Shown here one piece after another: positions 28,378 to 36,174 of a stretch of 64,000 bases of DNA (position 1 is its first letter; each line of letters opens with the position of its first letter). The notes below the pieces were generated by a model that saw only the letters and a program-made list of their open reading frames with translations, did not search any database and was not told the origin of the DNA. A program made the position numbers and the translations under genes. Location: contig NZ_CP023694.1 of NCBI RefSeq assembly GCF_008705135.1, forward strand, positions 124,001 to 188,000. The letters are read 5' to 3'. Origin of the DNA: Streptomyces coeruleorubidus. GTDB lineage: Bacteria; Actinomycetota; Actinomycetes; Streptomycetales; Streptomycetaceae.

Positions 28378-29246
28378 AGGGTGTTGCAGAAGGCTTGGTG
28401 GTGGGCATGTCTGGGTGATGGCTGGCCTGCTGTTTCACCCTGCCATGGCGAGGTTGTGCATGGTGGCTACGGCCTGGACGGCGTGGTGGAGGCCGTCGCC
28501 CCTCTGGCGGCAGTCGCGCAGGATCTTCCAATTTTTCATGCGGGCGAAGGTGTGCTCGACGCGGGCCCGCACGCGCCGGTGTTCGGTGTTGTCTTCCTCC
28601 TGGCCGCGCAGGAGTGGACGTCCGGCTCGTCTGCGGTGCGGGACGATCAGCCCGGTGCCCAGGTAGGCGCCGTCCGCGATCACCGTCGTGCCCGCCGCCA
28701 CGTCCGGCAGGACCGACTCGCGCCAGACATGCGCATCCGCCTTGTTGCCGGGTGCCGGCCGGGCCGATGCCACCACCAGGCGGGTGTCGGCATCGATGAT
28801 GACCTGCACATTCGCCGAGAACCGGTAGTTGCGCGAGGAGGCTGCGACCTGCCGGTCACGGACCGGGACCAGGGTGCCGTCCACGATCCATAACCGGTCG
28901 GTGCCCGGCACCGGCCTGGGCGCCGGCTCCAGCGCAAGCAAGGGTCCCAGCCGCTGGATGACCCGGCAGACAGTGGCAGGCGAGCAGCCGAACAGCGGCG
29001 CGAGCTGCCGCATCGTGAGGTTCGTGCGGTAGTACACGGCGACCAGCAGCACCCGCTCGGCCAGCGGAAGACACCACGGCCGGCCACCACCGGGGCCATT
29101 GCCGCCTCGCTCCCGCACCACCCGCAGCAGCTTTTCAAAGCGCCCCATCGGCAACCCGGTGAACGTCTCCACCCACACCAACTCAGCCCTCAACACCCCA
29201 CCCATACAGGCAAAATGCCCGCCACCAAGCCTTCTGCAACACCCTT
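28377..29246 (-). mobile_element. IS5-family insertion sequence, complete
   Basis: 870 bp bounded by 32-bp terminal inverted repeats with one mismatch, beginning AAGGGTGTTGCAGAAGGCTT, and by TA at both sides (28375-28376 and 29247-29248). It carries one transposase. The target was a CTAG tetranucleotide formed by the left end of the small MITE, so this is a nested insertion. Both ends and the transposase frame look intact, so it may be active. Confidence 0.9.
28435..29205 (-). CDS. IS5-family transposase (DDE_Tnp_4 type)
   Basis: 256 residues from the ATG at 29205, inside the right inverted-repeat region. An N-terminal helix-turn-helix (TMRQLAPLFGCSPATVCRVI) is followed by an RNase H-like DDE domain: LWIVDGTLVPV (D1), VIADGAYLG (D2) and RVEHTFARMKNWKIL (E). 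It cuts and joins the element's ends. Confidence 0.92.
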   Translation of the reverse strand: MGGVLRAELVWVETFTGLPMGRFEKLLRVVRERGGNGPGGGRPWCLPLAERVLLVAVYYRTNLTMRQLAPLFGCSPATVCRVIQRLGPLLALEPAPRPVPGTDRLWIVDGTLVPVRDRQVAASSRNYRFSANVQVIIDADTRLVVASARPAPGNKADAHVWRESVLPDVAAGTTVIADGAYLGTGLIVPHRRRAGRPLLRGQEEDNTEHRRVRARVEHTFARMKNWKILRDCRQRGDGLHHAVQAVATMHNLAMAG

Positions 29247-29248
29247 TA

Positions 29249-29310
29249 GGGCGTGTCCGCAAAGTCCCGCCCGCCCTCCGGGCGAACGACGGGACTTTAC
29301 GGACACGCCC
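29249..29310. mobile_element. 62-bp MITE-like palindromic element with TA target duplication
   Basis: Arms GGGCGTGTCCGCAAAGTCCC and its near-perfect complement (one mismatch, C against A) form a long hairpin. TA lies on both sides (29247-29248 and 29311-29312) within CTAG. It has no coding capacity. It resembles short nonautonomous elements mobilised by IS5-family transposases. The adjacent IS entered at its left TA. Confidence 0.75.
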
Positions 29311-29345
29311 TAGGCTGAGCCGCACTTGGCTCCGGCCGACGCGCG

Positions 29346-29852
29346 CTACGTCGGCCCGGACCCGGTCGGCACGCGCAGAGGAAACTGTGCGAGGCGCTGG
29401 TCCCATTCCTCCGCTGCCCGCATCAGCTTGGCTCGGTCCGTCTCGACCTCGACCACGTATGGAAAGAGACCCAAGTTCTCCTCATGCCGCCGCCGCGGAG
29501 GCGCGGCCTCCAGCGAGAGGTGGACCCGCAGCACTCCCTTGCCGTCGTGCCACCGGACCTGACTGAAGGCGAGGACCGGTTCGAGGAAGGAAAGGTCCGG
29601 GACGAGGTGCCCTTCCAAGTCCTGCTTCGCGTCCGGCCTCCGCCCGTCCGCGACGGCCCGCAACCACGCGGACAACTCATGAGCCTCGTCGACCAGCAGA
29701 CACGAGTCCGTGAAGGACCAGCCGGCCGCCGGAGTGGTGACTTCGGCCCCGATGACGAGCCAGTTGTCGTCCCAGCGGTCACCACTGGCCACGGGAAACT
29801 GGTAACGGAGCGGCTGGAGAACGATGCCGCCTGCCCGATCGATAAGTCGCAC
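29346..29852 (-). CDS. WapI-type immunity-like protein
   Basis: 168 residues from a GTG with no clear ribosome site. The pattern YQFPVA...DDNWLVIGAEVT, WSFTDSCLLVDEAHELSAW and LEPVLAFSQV is that of the small actinobacterial family annotated as WapI-type immunity proteins (polymorphic toxin immunity). No toxin gene is next to it, so it may be an orphan antidote. It is about 80 bp downstream of rph on the same strand. The family assignment is by recollection of pattern. Confidence 0.55.
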   Translation of the reverse strand: MRLIDRAGGIVLQPLRYQFPVASGDRWDDNWLVIGAEVTTPAAGWSFTDSCLLVDEAHELSAWLRAVADGRRPDAKQDLEGHLVPDLSFLEPVLAFSQVRWHDGKGVLRVHLSLEAAPPRRRHEENLGLFPYVVEVETDRAKLMRAAEEWDQRLAQFPLRVPTGSGPT

Positions 29853-29933
29853 TGCCGAAGCATGCCACGTCCCGCAGGACCCGCCCTGTGTCTATCCGGA
29901 GATGGCCGGCCTGCCTCCCTCCGGTGCGGTCGG

Positions 29934-32540
29934 TCAAGGCAGGATCTCGACGTACCCGTCGGTGCCGTGCACGCGGATCCGCTGCCCGTCCCGGATCTGC
30001 CGGGTGGCCTGCTCCACGCCCACGACGGCCGGCAAGCCGTACTCCCGGGCGATGACCGCGCCATGGGTCATCAGGCCGCCCACCTCCGTCACCAGGCCCG
30101 TGATTCCGACGAACAAGGGCGACCAACTGGGGTCTGTGAACGTCGTGACCAGGATGTCGCCCGGTTCGAGGTCGGCCTCCGCCAGGTCGAGGATGACCCG
30201 GGCCCGTCCCTCGATGGTCCCGGCGGAAACCGGCAGGCCGATCAGGGCGCCGGCCGGCACGTCGTCGCGCCGGTACGCCCCGGTGACGGCCTCACCGTCC
30301 GATGTGAGGACCCGGGGCGGTGTGAGCGCGTGGTACGACCGGAACGCGTCCTTGCGCCGCTGGATGAGCCGGTCGTCCACCTGTTGCGAGCGCACGACGT
30401 CGTGGAGTTCCTGGAACGTGAGGTAGAAGATGTCCTCCTTCTCAGGAAGCACGCCTGCCTGCACGAGGCGCTCGGCCTCCGCCAGCAGGGCCTGCTTGTA
30501 GACGAAGTAGCGGCTGACGATGCCGTACTTCGGGTACTCCCGGTACCCGATGAAGGTTCTGACCCGGTCGATCATCCGCTTGGCCTCGTCGGCTTTCCGG
30601 TCCCCGTCCGGCAGGGCCCGCAAGCGGGACAGCACGTCCTGTTCCTTCTCCTGCGCCTTCTGCCGCCCCTGCTCGAAGCGCCGCTCGGCGGCTCCCGGTT
30701 CGAAGTTCCTGACGTTGTCGAGGATCACGGGCACCAGCGTGGTGGGGCGCTCGCGCCAGCGAGGCCTCGTGATGTCGATCTCGCCGACGCAGCGCATGCC
30801 GTACCGGTCGAGATAGGCCTCGATGGCGTCGCGCGCCTCGGTCCCGCCCGCGAGCTTCACCAGGTCGTCCAGGAAACCCTCGTCCTCGATGCCCACGCCT
30901 TGCAGGAACGCCACCACCTCCGGGCGCGGGCGGATCACGTCCGCGACGTCGAGCAACGCCAGTCCCATCTCCGACGTGACGTTGTTGGGGGCGGACAGCG
31001 TGAGCGTGTCAGCCGCGTTCTTCTCCCCCAGCCACTCCCGCAGCTTGTCGTTGAGCCACCACGTGGCCTCCATCCCCGCCATGATCGCCTGCATGCTCAG
31101 CGGATCACTGAGGACTCGCTTGTGCTCCTCGAAGGCCTCCGACAGGAAGTCGAACAGCGCCGGTCCGGTCTTCGTCCGGATGTCGCGCTCCAGAGCGGCG
31201 ATGGACACCTGGCTGCGCTCGATCAGCTCGGTGACGATGGCCGGATCGGTCTCGATCGTGGCGGACGCGCCGCCGGCGCCCGGCGGCCCGCCGGGTCCCG
31301 CGTCCGGCAGTGCGGGGACGAAATCGCCGCGGTCGAGGACCGTCTGCAGCGCGTCCCTGACCAGTGGATCGCCTCTCCCTATGATGTCCAGGAGGCCGGC
31401 GCGGCTCGCGGGCGAGGCCAGGGGCCGGGTGACATCGACGAACAGCCTCCCGCCGGCCTCTTGCATCGGTGCCATGGCCGTCAGCTGCCACATGGAGAGC
31501 CCCAGGGGCCTCATGGGGTCGGTCATCATCTGCTGATGACCGACAGAGACGTAGACGTGATTTTCCTGGTCATCGGTCTCGGGGATGGGGAACAGCGTCG
31601 TGATCGGCCGGCTCTGAACGATCTGGAAGTCATCGTCGACGAGGCACCATTCGATGTCCTGCGGGCCGCCGAAGTGCGCTTCGATCCTGCGCCCGAGCTG
31701 CACGAGCCGCACAACCTGCTCATCCGTCAGCGCCGGCTCCTCCTGCCACCGCGAGTCGATCGCCACCTCCTGCGTACCGCCCGCCGGCAGGGCATGGACG
31801 GCACGCTGTTTGGCGGCGATCGCCTTGGCGACGACTTCGCCTTCTCGCACCTTGAAGACGTCCGGGTTCACCAGGCCGGAGACCAGGGCCTCGCCGAGAC
31901 CGAATCCGGCGTCCACGGTGGCGACCTTCCGGTTGCCCGTGACGGGGTCGGCCGTGAACAGGATGCCGGCCGCACGCGGGAAGACCATCCGCTGCACGAC
32001 CACGGCCATGCGGACCGTACGGTGGTCGATGCCGCCGCGCTGGCGGTAGGTCACGGCCCGCTCGGTGAACAACGAGGCCCAGCACCGGCTGACGTGCTGG
32101 AGGACCGCGGTCGGCCCCACGACGTTCAGGTACGTGTCCTGCTGGCCGGCGAAGGAGGCCGTCGGCAGGTCCTCTGCCGTCGCGCTGGACCGGACGGCGT
32201 AGGCAGCCTGCTCGCCGCGCTGTGCGAGCGCGCGGGTGATCGCCGCCGCGAGATCGTCCGGGATGGCGATCCCTTCAATGGTCCGGCGAATCTCCGCGCT
32301 GAGCGTGCGGATCGCCTCCCGGTCATCCGGCTTCACGCGCGACAACTGGTCGAGCCGATCGTCGATCGACGGCGCTTCCGCCATGATCCGCCGGAAGGCA
32401 TCCGTCGTCACGCAAAAGCCACCCGGCACGCCGATGCCTTCGATCCGCGACAGCTCGCCCAGGTGCGCGCCCTTGCCGCCGACGACCGCGACCTGACCCC
32501 CGTCAATCTCCTGAAGGTCCAACACATACTGCTCGATCAT
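29934..32540 (-). CDS. rph: Rifampin phosphotransferase (rifamycin-inactivating, PEP-synthase fold)
   Basis: 868 residues from the ATG at 32540, the usual RPH length (about 865). N-terminal ATP-grasp (residues 1-320) with KGAHLGELSRI and AVRSSATAEDLPTASFAGQ. A middle rifampin-binding region (about 330-750) replaces the PEP-binding barrel. The C-terminal swivelling domain carries GGLMTHGAVIARE with catalytic His826, and ends HGTDGYVEILP. The enzyme transfers the beta-phosphate of ATP to the ansa-bridge hydroxyl of rifamycins, leaving AMP and phosphate. The family and the upstream rifamycin-associated element support this over a PEP synthase. The 913-codon open frame extends upstream, but the family starts at this ATG. 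Confidence 0.9.
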   Translation of the reverse strand: MIEQYVLDLQEIDGGQVAVVGGKGAHLGELSRIEGIGVPGGFCVTTDAFRRIMAEAPSIDDRLDQLSRVKPDDREAIRTLSAEIRRTIEGIAIPDDLAAAITRALAQRGEQAAYAVRSSATAEDLPTASFAGQQDTYLNVVGPTAVLQHVSRCWASLFTERAVTYRQRGGIDHRTVRMAVVVQRMVFPRAAGILFTADPVTGNRKVATVDAGFGLGEALVSGLVNPDVFKVREGEVVAKAIAAKQRAVHALPAGGTQEVAIDSRWQEEPALTDEQVVRLVQLGRRIEAHFGGPQDIEWCLVDDDFQIVQSRPITTLFPIPETDDQENHVYVSVGHQQMMTDPMRPLGLSMWQLTAMAPMQEAGGRLFVDVTRPLASPASRAGLLDIIGRGDPLVRDALQTVLDRGDFVPALPDAGPGGPPGAGGASATIETDPAIVTELIERSQVSIAALERDIRTKTGPALFDFLSEAFEEHKRVLSDPLSMQAIMAGMEATWWLNDKLREWLGEKNAADTLTLSAPNNVTSEMGLALLDVADVIRPRPEVVAFLQGVGIEDEGFLDDLVKLAGGTEARDAIEAYLDRYGMRCVGEIDITRPRWRERPTTLVPVILDNVRNFEPGAAERRFEQGRQKAQEKEQDVLSRLRALPDGDRKADEAKRMIDRVRTFIGYREYPKYGIVSRYFVYKQALLAEAERLVQAGVLPEKEDIFYLTFQELHDVVRSQQVDDRLIQRRKDAFRSYHALTPPRVLTSDGEAVTGAYRRDDVPAGALIGLPVSAGTIEGRARVILDLAEADLEPGDILVTTFTDPSWSPLFVGITGLVTEVGGLMTHGAVIAREYGLPAVVGVEQATRQIRDGQRIRVHGTDGYVEILP

Positions 32541-32628
32541 TGCGCTCCCTCTGTGGCGGCCGTACTCGGCCGCACCGCACCCATCCGGCGACACTGTGGC
32601 CTCGGCGGAGGATTCTGCGCGACGACCC

Positions 32629-32647
32629 GGGTCTTGCCGCAAGCCCC
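32629..32647 (-). promoter_or_regulatory. Rifamycin-associated element (RAE)
   Basis: On the minus strand the 19 bases read GGGGCTTGCGGCAAGACCC, an imperfect palindrome about 90 bp upstream of rph. This matches the RAE described for rifamycin-inducible resistance genes in actinomycetes, as I recall it, with at most one base difference. It predicts induction of rph by rifamycins. Confidence 0.8.
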
Positions 32648-32670
32648 CCGGTGCGCTATACGTTGAGAGT

Positions 32671-32694
32671 GGCAAGGAGAGAGCTCTCCTTGCC
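32671..32694. terminator. Hairpin with 11-bp arms upstream of rph
   Basis: GGCAAGGAGAG / CTCTCCTTGCC with a 2-nt loop, followed on the plus strand by TTTTGTCTTTT. In that direction it is a canonical intrinsic terminator, but no plus-strand gene precedes it. On the minus strand it separates the DUF4287 operon from rph and may stop read-through. Confidence 0.6.
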
Positions 32695-32790
32695 TTTTGT
32701 CTTTTCCTCTTGCCTTTGCCTTTGCCGTCCGCCGGAACTGAGAAGCTCCCCGCGAAGCGATGGCGCGCGCCGCGTTCCTGCTCAGCGCGG

Positions 32791-33456
32791 TCACGCCATC
32801 CCGCAGCGTCTGCGGAGGAGCTCCACTCCCTCTCCTTCGAGATCGTCGCAGTACGTCGAGCGCCCGGTCATCGCCATCACCAGGGCCAAGGTCGTACCGG
32901 AGACGAGTGGCCCAGAACCCGTCGTGAAAGGGCCGTCATCCGCTACGAGCGTCAGGCCGCCGATACGTCCCTTGGCAACGACCACGAGGTCCGAGCCGCG
33001 GTAGTACTCAGCCACCAGCGTGACCACCTCGATCGGGTACTCACGACTGATGCCCAGCGGACGTCGGATGTCTTCCCCGTGCACGATGGTCTCGCCCAGT
33101 ATGGCGATGGCAGGGAGGGGTGGCTTGATCGTGTTCAAGGCCGCGCGCCGGAATCTCTCCAGCGTCTCGGCTGGGGTGGCGCCCAACTGCTCCGCCAGCC
33201 GCATGGCCACCTGTTTGTCGAAGTCGAACCCGCAGCGCAGCACACCCGCCAGCCACCGCAGGGAGTTGAGGCTCGCTGCCGCGGTGAGGTGCGCCAGCAC
33301 CTCGCGCACCGTCAATTCGGTGCACAGCGACGACGTTGCCCACTGCTCGTCAGTCAGGTCTGCGAGATCAGCGGCCAGCGCCGTACGCTCAGCGTGGATC
33401 AGGGGCCAGGTTCCGGCCCCACGGCTGCGGTCTGTTGTTAGTTCCCGATCAGTCAC
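32791..33456 (-). CDS. Mycothiol-dependent maleylpyruvate isomerase-family (DinB-like) protein
   Basis: 221 residues from a GTG with AGGAGA 9 nt upstream. The four-helix DinB-like start (LIHAERTALAADLADLTDEQW, VREVLAHLTAAASLN) and LGETIVHGEDIRRPLG with the metal His are characteristic. Members use mycothiol or act as thiol transferases; the substrate is unknown. Its GTG overlaps the TGA of the DUF4287 gene (GTGA), indicating translational coupling. Confidence 0.85.
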   Translation of the reverse strand: MTDRELTTDRSRGAGTWPLIHAERTALAADLADLTDEQWATSSLCTELTVREVLAHLTAAASLNSLRWLAGVLRCGFDFDKQVAMRLAEQLGATPAETLERFRRAALNTIKPPLPAIAILGETIVHGEDIRRPLGISREYPIEVVTLVAEYYRGSDLVVVAKGRIGGLTLVADDGPFTTGSGPLVSGTTLALVMAMTGRSTYCDDLEGEGVELLRRRCGMA

Positions 33457-33692
33457 GCGGGAGCATCTCCTGTCACAGCTGAGTTGCCGGACCGCTCGGC
33501 GAGGGTGTGTGCGACGAGGGCATTGGCGTGACCGTGGCCCAGGCCGTGCTCGGCCTTGAGCCAGTTCACGAGCTCCATGTGCTTGCTCAGAGGCGAGGAG
33601 CGGATCATGTCCTTCCACTCGGCGATCGGCCGACCGTACTTCTTCTCGATGGAAGGGAAGTAGCTGGCAGGGCCCTTCACGGTGGCGGTCAT
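33453..33692 (-). CDS. DUF4287 family small protein
   Basis: 79 residues from the ATG at 33692, preferred over one three codons upstream because AGGA sits 7 nt before it. The pattern YFPSIEKKYGRPIAEWKDMI, KHMELVNWLKAEHGLGHGHANALV is typical of DUF4287. Function unknown. It is the first gene of a two-gene operon with the DinB-like enzyme, overlapping it by 4 nt. Confidence 0.85.
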   Translation of the reverse strand: MTATVKGPASYFPSIEKKYGRPIAEWKDMIRSSPLSKHMELVNWLKAEHGLGHGHANALVAHTLAERSGNSAVTGDAPA

Positions 33693-33866
33693 GGCAGTCA
33701 TCCTGTCTGTCCGTTGCGTTCCTTCGGTTTCGTCGCTGGTATGACCGAGGGGCACGAACGGAGTCATCGATCGATGAAGGTGTGCTGCGTCACATCTCCT
33801 GATGGCTGATGGCCGGAGGCACATGGGGACTGCCTACCGAAACCCGTGGTGTCCCCGAGCGCAGTG

Positions 33867-34090
33867 CTATGCGCCAGTACGGCAGATGCTGCACCGGAAG
33901 GATCCCATGCTTCCTCGCTTCCTCGGCAGCAGCCAGGCTGTTCCCTCTCCTTGCGGCGCGAGCCCGGTCTCCGGCTCAGGCGTCCAGCCGAAGTCGGCGG
34001 GGTGCCCCCTGCCGTTATGAAGACGGTAGAAGGCCCGTAAGCCCGCGGGGACGGTCAGATCGAGTTCCTGCTCAACTGCCTCAGCGGGCC
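33867..34090 (-). pseudogene. Possible SMI1/KNR4-like fragment
   Basis: LTVPAGLRAFYRLHNGRGHP recalls the start of SUKH/SMI1-type immunity proteins, but the frame ends after about 75 residues and its 5' part overlaps the next gene. Probably a truncated remnant. Weak call. Confidence 0.25.
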
Positions 34091-34530
34091 ACAGCGCGAC
34101 CACCCTCTCCTTCACCGCTGCCGTCCGCGTCGCGCGGCCAGATGGCGATGGCGATCAGCACAGCCGCCCACACGCCCAGCGGCGTGACCGGCCAGTAGTA
34201 GGTCAGTTCTCCCTTCTGCGCACAACGTGCGCCCCAGATCCCGGACATGATCACCGCACCACCGAGCCAATAGCGCCACTCGGCCAGCCACTCCCTGAGG
34301 TCTTTGCGGTCCTGTTCCGAGCGCGTCGGCGCCGAGGCGGGTAAATCGGCTGTCAGCACTGCGAGTTCATCGGCCGTGCGCGCCAGCAGAGCGCGCCGGG
34401 AGCGGATCTCGTGCTCGTGCGGATCGAGTCGCCCCTCGGCCAGCGCCGCTGCCAGCACACCGAGCGCCTCATCGCGGTCGCGGTCCGAGACCCGCATAGC
34501 GGGCACGGCAGGCTCACGCCGGTCATCCAC
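34081..34530 (-). CDS. DUF1707 membrane protein
   Basis: 149 residues from the second of two tandem GTG codons (AAGGAG about 6 nt upstream). Residues 10-65 are the DUF1707 domain (MRVSDRDRDEALGVLAAALAEGRL, DPHEHEIR). Two hydrophobic helices (about 88-104 and 117-132) follow a basic segment. Function unknown. It is divergent from a TetR regulator with only about 80 bp between the starts, so that regulator may control it. Confidence 0.8.
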   Translation of the reverse strand: MDDRREPAVPAMRVSDRDRDEALGVLAAALAEGRLDPHEHEIRSRRALLARTADELAVLTADLPASAPTRSEQDRKDLREWLAEWRYWLGGAVIMSGIWGARCAQKGELTYYWPVTPLGVWAAVLIAIAIWPRDADGSGEGEGGRAVAR

Positions 34531-34580
34531 CACTGTCTCCTTTCGGCTCCGTGCAGCACCTCACCTGACGCAAGGTTAGA

Positions 34581-34592
34581 ATACGACTGTAT
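34581..34592. promoter_or_regulatory. Inverted repeat ATAC-N4-GTAT between DUF1707 and TetR
   Basis: It lies in the AT-richest part of the 80-bp divergent region, 20 bp before the TetR ATG. Position and symmetry suit a TetR autoregulatory operator. Confidence 0.45.
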
Positions 34593-34612
34593 CTCAAAGA
34601 TGGGAGCGACCG

Positions 34613-35209
34613 ATGCCCAAGTCCGTCGACAGGGAGGCACAGCGTCGGCAGATCGGTGCGGCCCTCCTCCAACTGGTCGCCGAACGCGGCCTCGACGAGG
34701 TCAGCGTGCGCACCGTGGCCGCTGCGACGGGCCGTTCCCCCGGCGCCGTTCAGAAGTACTTCCGCACCAAGGACGAGATGCTCACGTTCGCCGCCGAGCT
34801 GGCCGGTGAGCGCATCGAGCGCCGGATGGCCGAGGTGAACACCGCACTGCCGCTGCGCCAGGCGCTGCGTGACCTGATCCGGACCACGCTCCCCGTGGAC
34901 GCCGAGCGACGTGCAGAGGCCACCGCGCAACTAGCCTTCGCCGTCCACGCGGCACACCACCCCCGCCTTGCCGCGATCCGGCGGCAGGTGGACCAGGACA
35001 TCCGGCAGGCACTGGCCACCTGGCTGGAGTCGGCCGGGCACGAAACCCATGCGGCGGCCCTCGCCGATGCCGTCATCGCACTGTCCGACGGTCTGGCACT
35101 GCGCATGCTGTACACCCCACAGGAGCACGAGCACCTGCTCACAGTCCTGGACCGGGCGCTGGACACGCTGATCCCGGACCCTGGAACAGACCGGCATCTC
35201 CGCGAGTAG
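34613..35209 (+). CDS. TetR-family transcriptional regulator
   Basis: 198 residues with GGGAG before the ATG. HTH at 12-58: IGAALLQLVAERGLDEVSVR and VAAATGRSPGAVQKYFRTKDEM. The C-terminal helices (75-190) resemble the TetR_C BetI/PfmR-like group. The effector is unknown. The likely targets are itself and the divergent DUF1707 gene. Confidence 0.92.
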   Translation: MPKSVDREAQRRQIGAALLQLVAERGLDEVSVRTVAAATGRSPGAVQKYFRTKDEMLTFAAELAGERIERRMAEVNTALPLRQALRDLIRTTLPVDAERRAEATAQLAFAVHAAHHPRLAAIRRQVDQDIRQALATWLESAGHETHAAALADAVIALSDGLALRMLYTPQEHEHLLTVLDRALDTLIPDPGTDRHLRE

Positions 35210-35312
35210 GATCCGCGCGCCCCATCACAGTGCCACTGGGTTCTGACACGGCGGTCATCTTCCGAGGGAGAAATTCTGAAAACCTGTGGATAGGGCGATC
35301 TAAGATCCCGGG

Positions 35313-36116
35313 ATGAGTGATGAGCTTCTTCGCCTTACGGTCCTCGGGTGCGCGACACCGTACCCGAGCGTGGACAACCCGTGCTCGGGCTATCTGGTGT
35401 CGAGCGGCGACACCCGGATCTGGGTGGATGCGGGGAGCGGCACGCTCGGCCCGCTCCAGCGGCACGTGCGGCTGGAGGAGCTCGACGCGATCTGGATCTC
35501 GCACCTGCACGCCGATCACAGTGCGGACCTGCTCACCGCGTACTACGGCGCCCTGTACGCAGACATCAGTCTGACAGCGCCGATTCCCCTCTATGGCCCA
35601 CCGGGAATCGCCGACCGGCTGGCCGGGTTCCTCACCAACACACCGGCCCGAAGCCCCATCGAATCGGCCTTCGCCGTCACCGAGTTGCACGACGGCCATC
35701 AGGTGACCATCGGCTCGCTGCGGCTGACCAGCCGGGCGGTGGCGCACGGCATTCCGGCGTTCGCCGTGCGCATCGAGACGGTCGGCAGGTCGCTGGTGTA
35801 CTCCGGGGACACCGCGCCGTGCCAGAGCCTCACAGAGCTGGCCGAGGGATGCGACGTGCTGCTGTGCGAGGCCGAGAGCGCGCAGGCGCCGGCCGAGGGT
35901 GACCAGGTGCACCACACGCCCGAGGACGCCGGTGACACCGCCCGCGCGGCCCGGGCGGGCCGACTGATCGTCACGCATGTCGGCCGCTTCCTCACACCGC
36001 AGCAGGCGGTGGCACGTGCCTCGGCCCGGTTCGACGGTCCTGTCGACTACGCCAGCCCCGGTGCCACCTTCACGATCGGTCAGGCCACGACCGCCTCGGT
36101 GGCCCCGACGAGCTGA
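35313..36116 (+). CDS. MBL-fold metallo-hydrolase (RNase Z-like group)
   Basis: 267 residues. The metal-binding motif HLHADH (residues 68-73) and further ligands SGDTAP (Asp) and THVGR (His) are present. The N-terminus LTVLGCATPYPSVDNPCSGYLV is typical of tRNase Z-like or cyclic-nucleotide phosphodiesterase-like members. A TAAGAT hexamer (35301-35306) ends 6 nt before the ATG and there is no ribosome site, so the mRNA is probably leaderless. Substrate unknown. Confidence 0.9.
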   Translation: MSDELLRLTVLGCATPYPSVDNPCSGYLVSSGDTRIWVDAGSGTLGPLQRHVRLEELDAIWISHLHADHSADLLTAYYGALYADISLTAPIPLYGPPGIADRLAGFLTNTPARSPIESAFAVTELHDGHQVTIGSLRLTSRAVAHGIPAFAVRIETVGRSLVYSGDTAPCQSLTELAEGCDVLLCEAESAQAPAEGDQVHHTPEDAGDTARAARAGRLIVTHVGRFLTPQQAVARASARFDGPVDYASPGATFTIGQATTASVAPTS

Positions 36117-36174
36117 CCGCGTTCGAACACGGCTTTGTATCGGACGAGAGCAACGAGGCGGGCCGAGGAACCGG

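Noticed and set aside
29249..29310. Simple transcription terminator of the PP2C gene
   Set aside because: TA duplications in CTAG at both ends and IS-like arms favour a mobile element, though it could also terminate transcription.
29934..32540. Calling this gene phosphoenolpyruvate synthase
   Set aside because: Length, C-terminal motif spacing and the upstream RAE match rifampin phosphotransferase instead.
29484..32666. 1060-codon open frame antisense to rph
   Set aside because: Mirror of the strongly biased rph codons; rph has a full domain set and a RAE.
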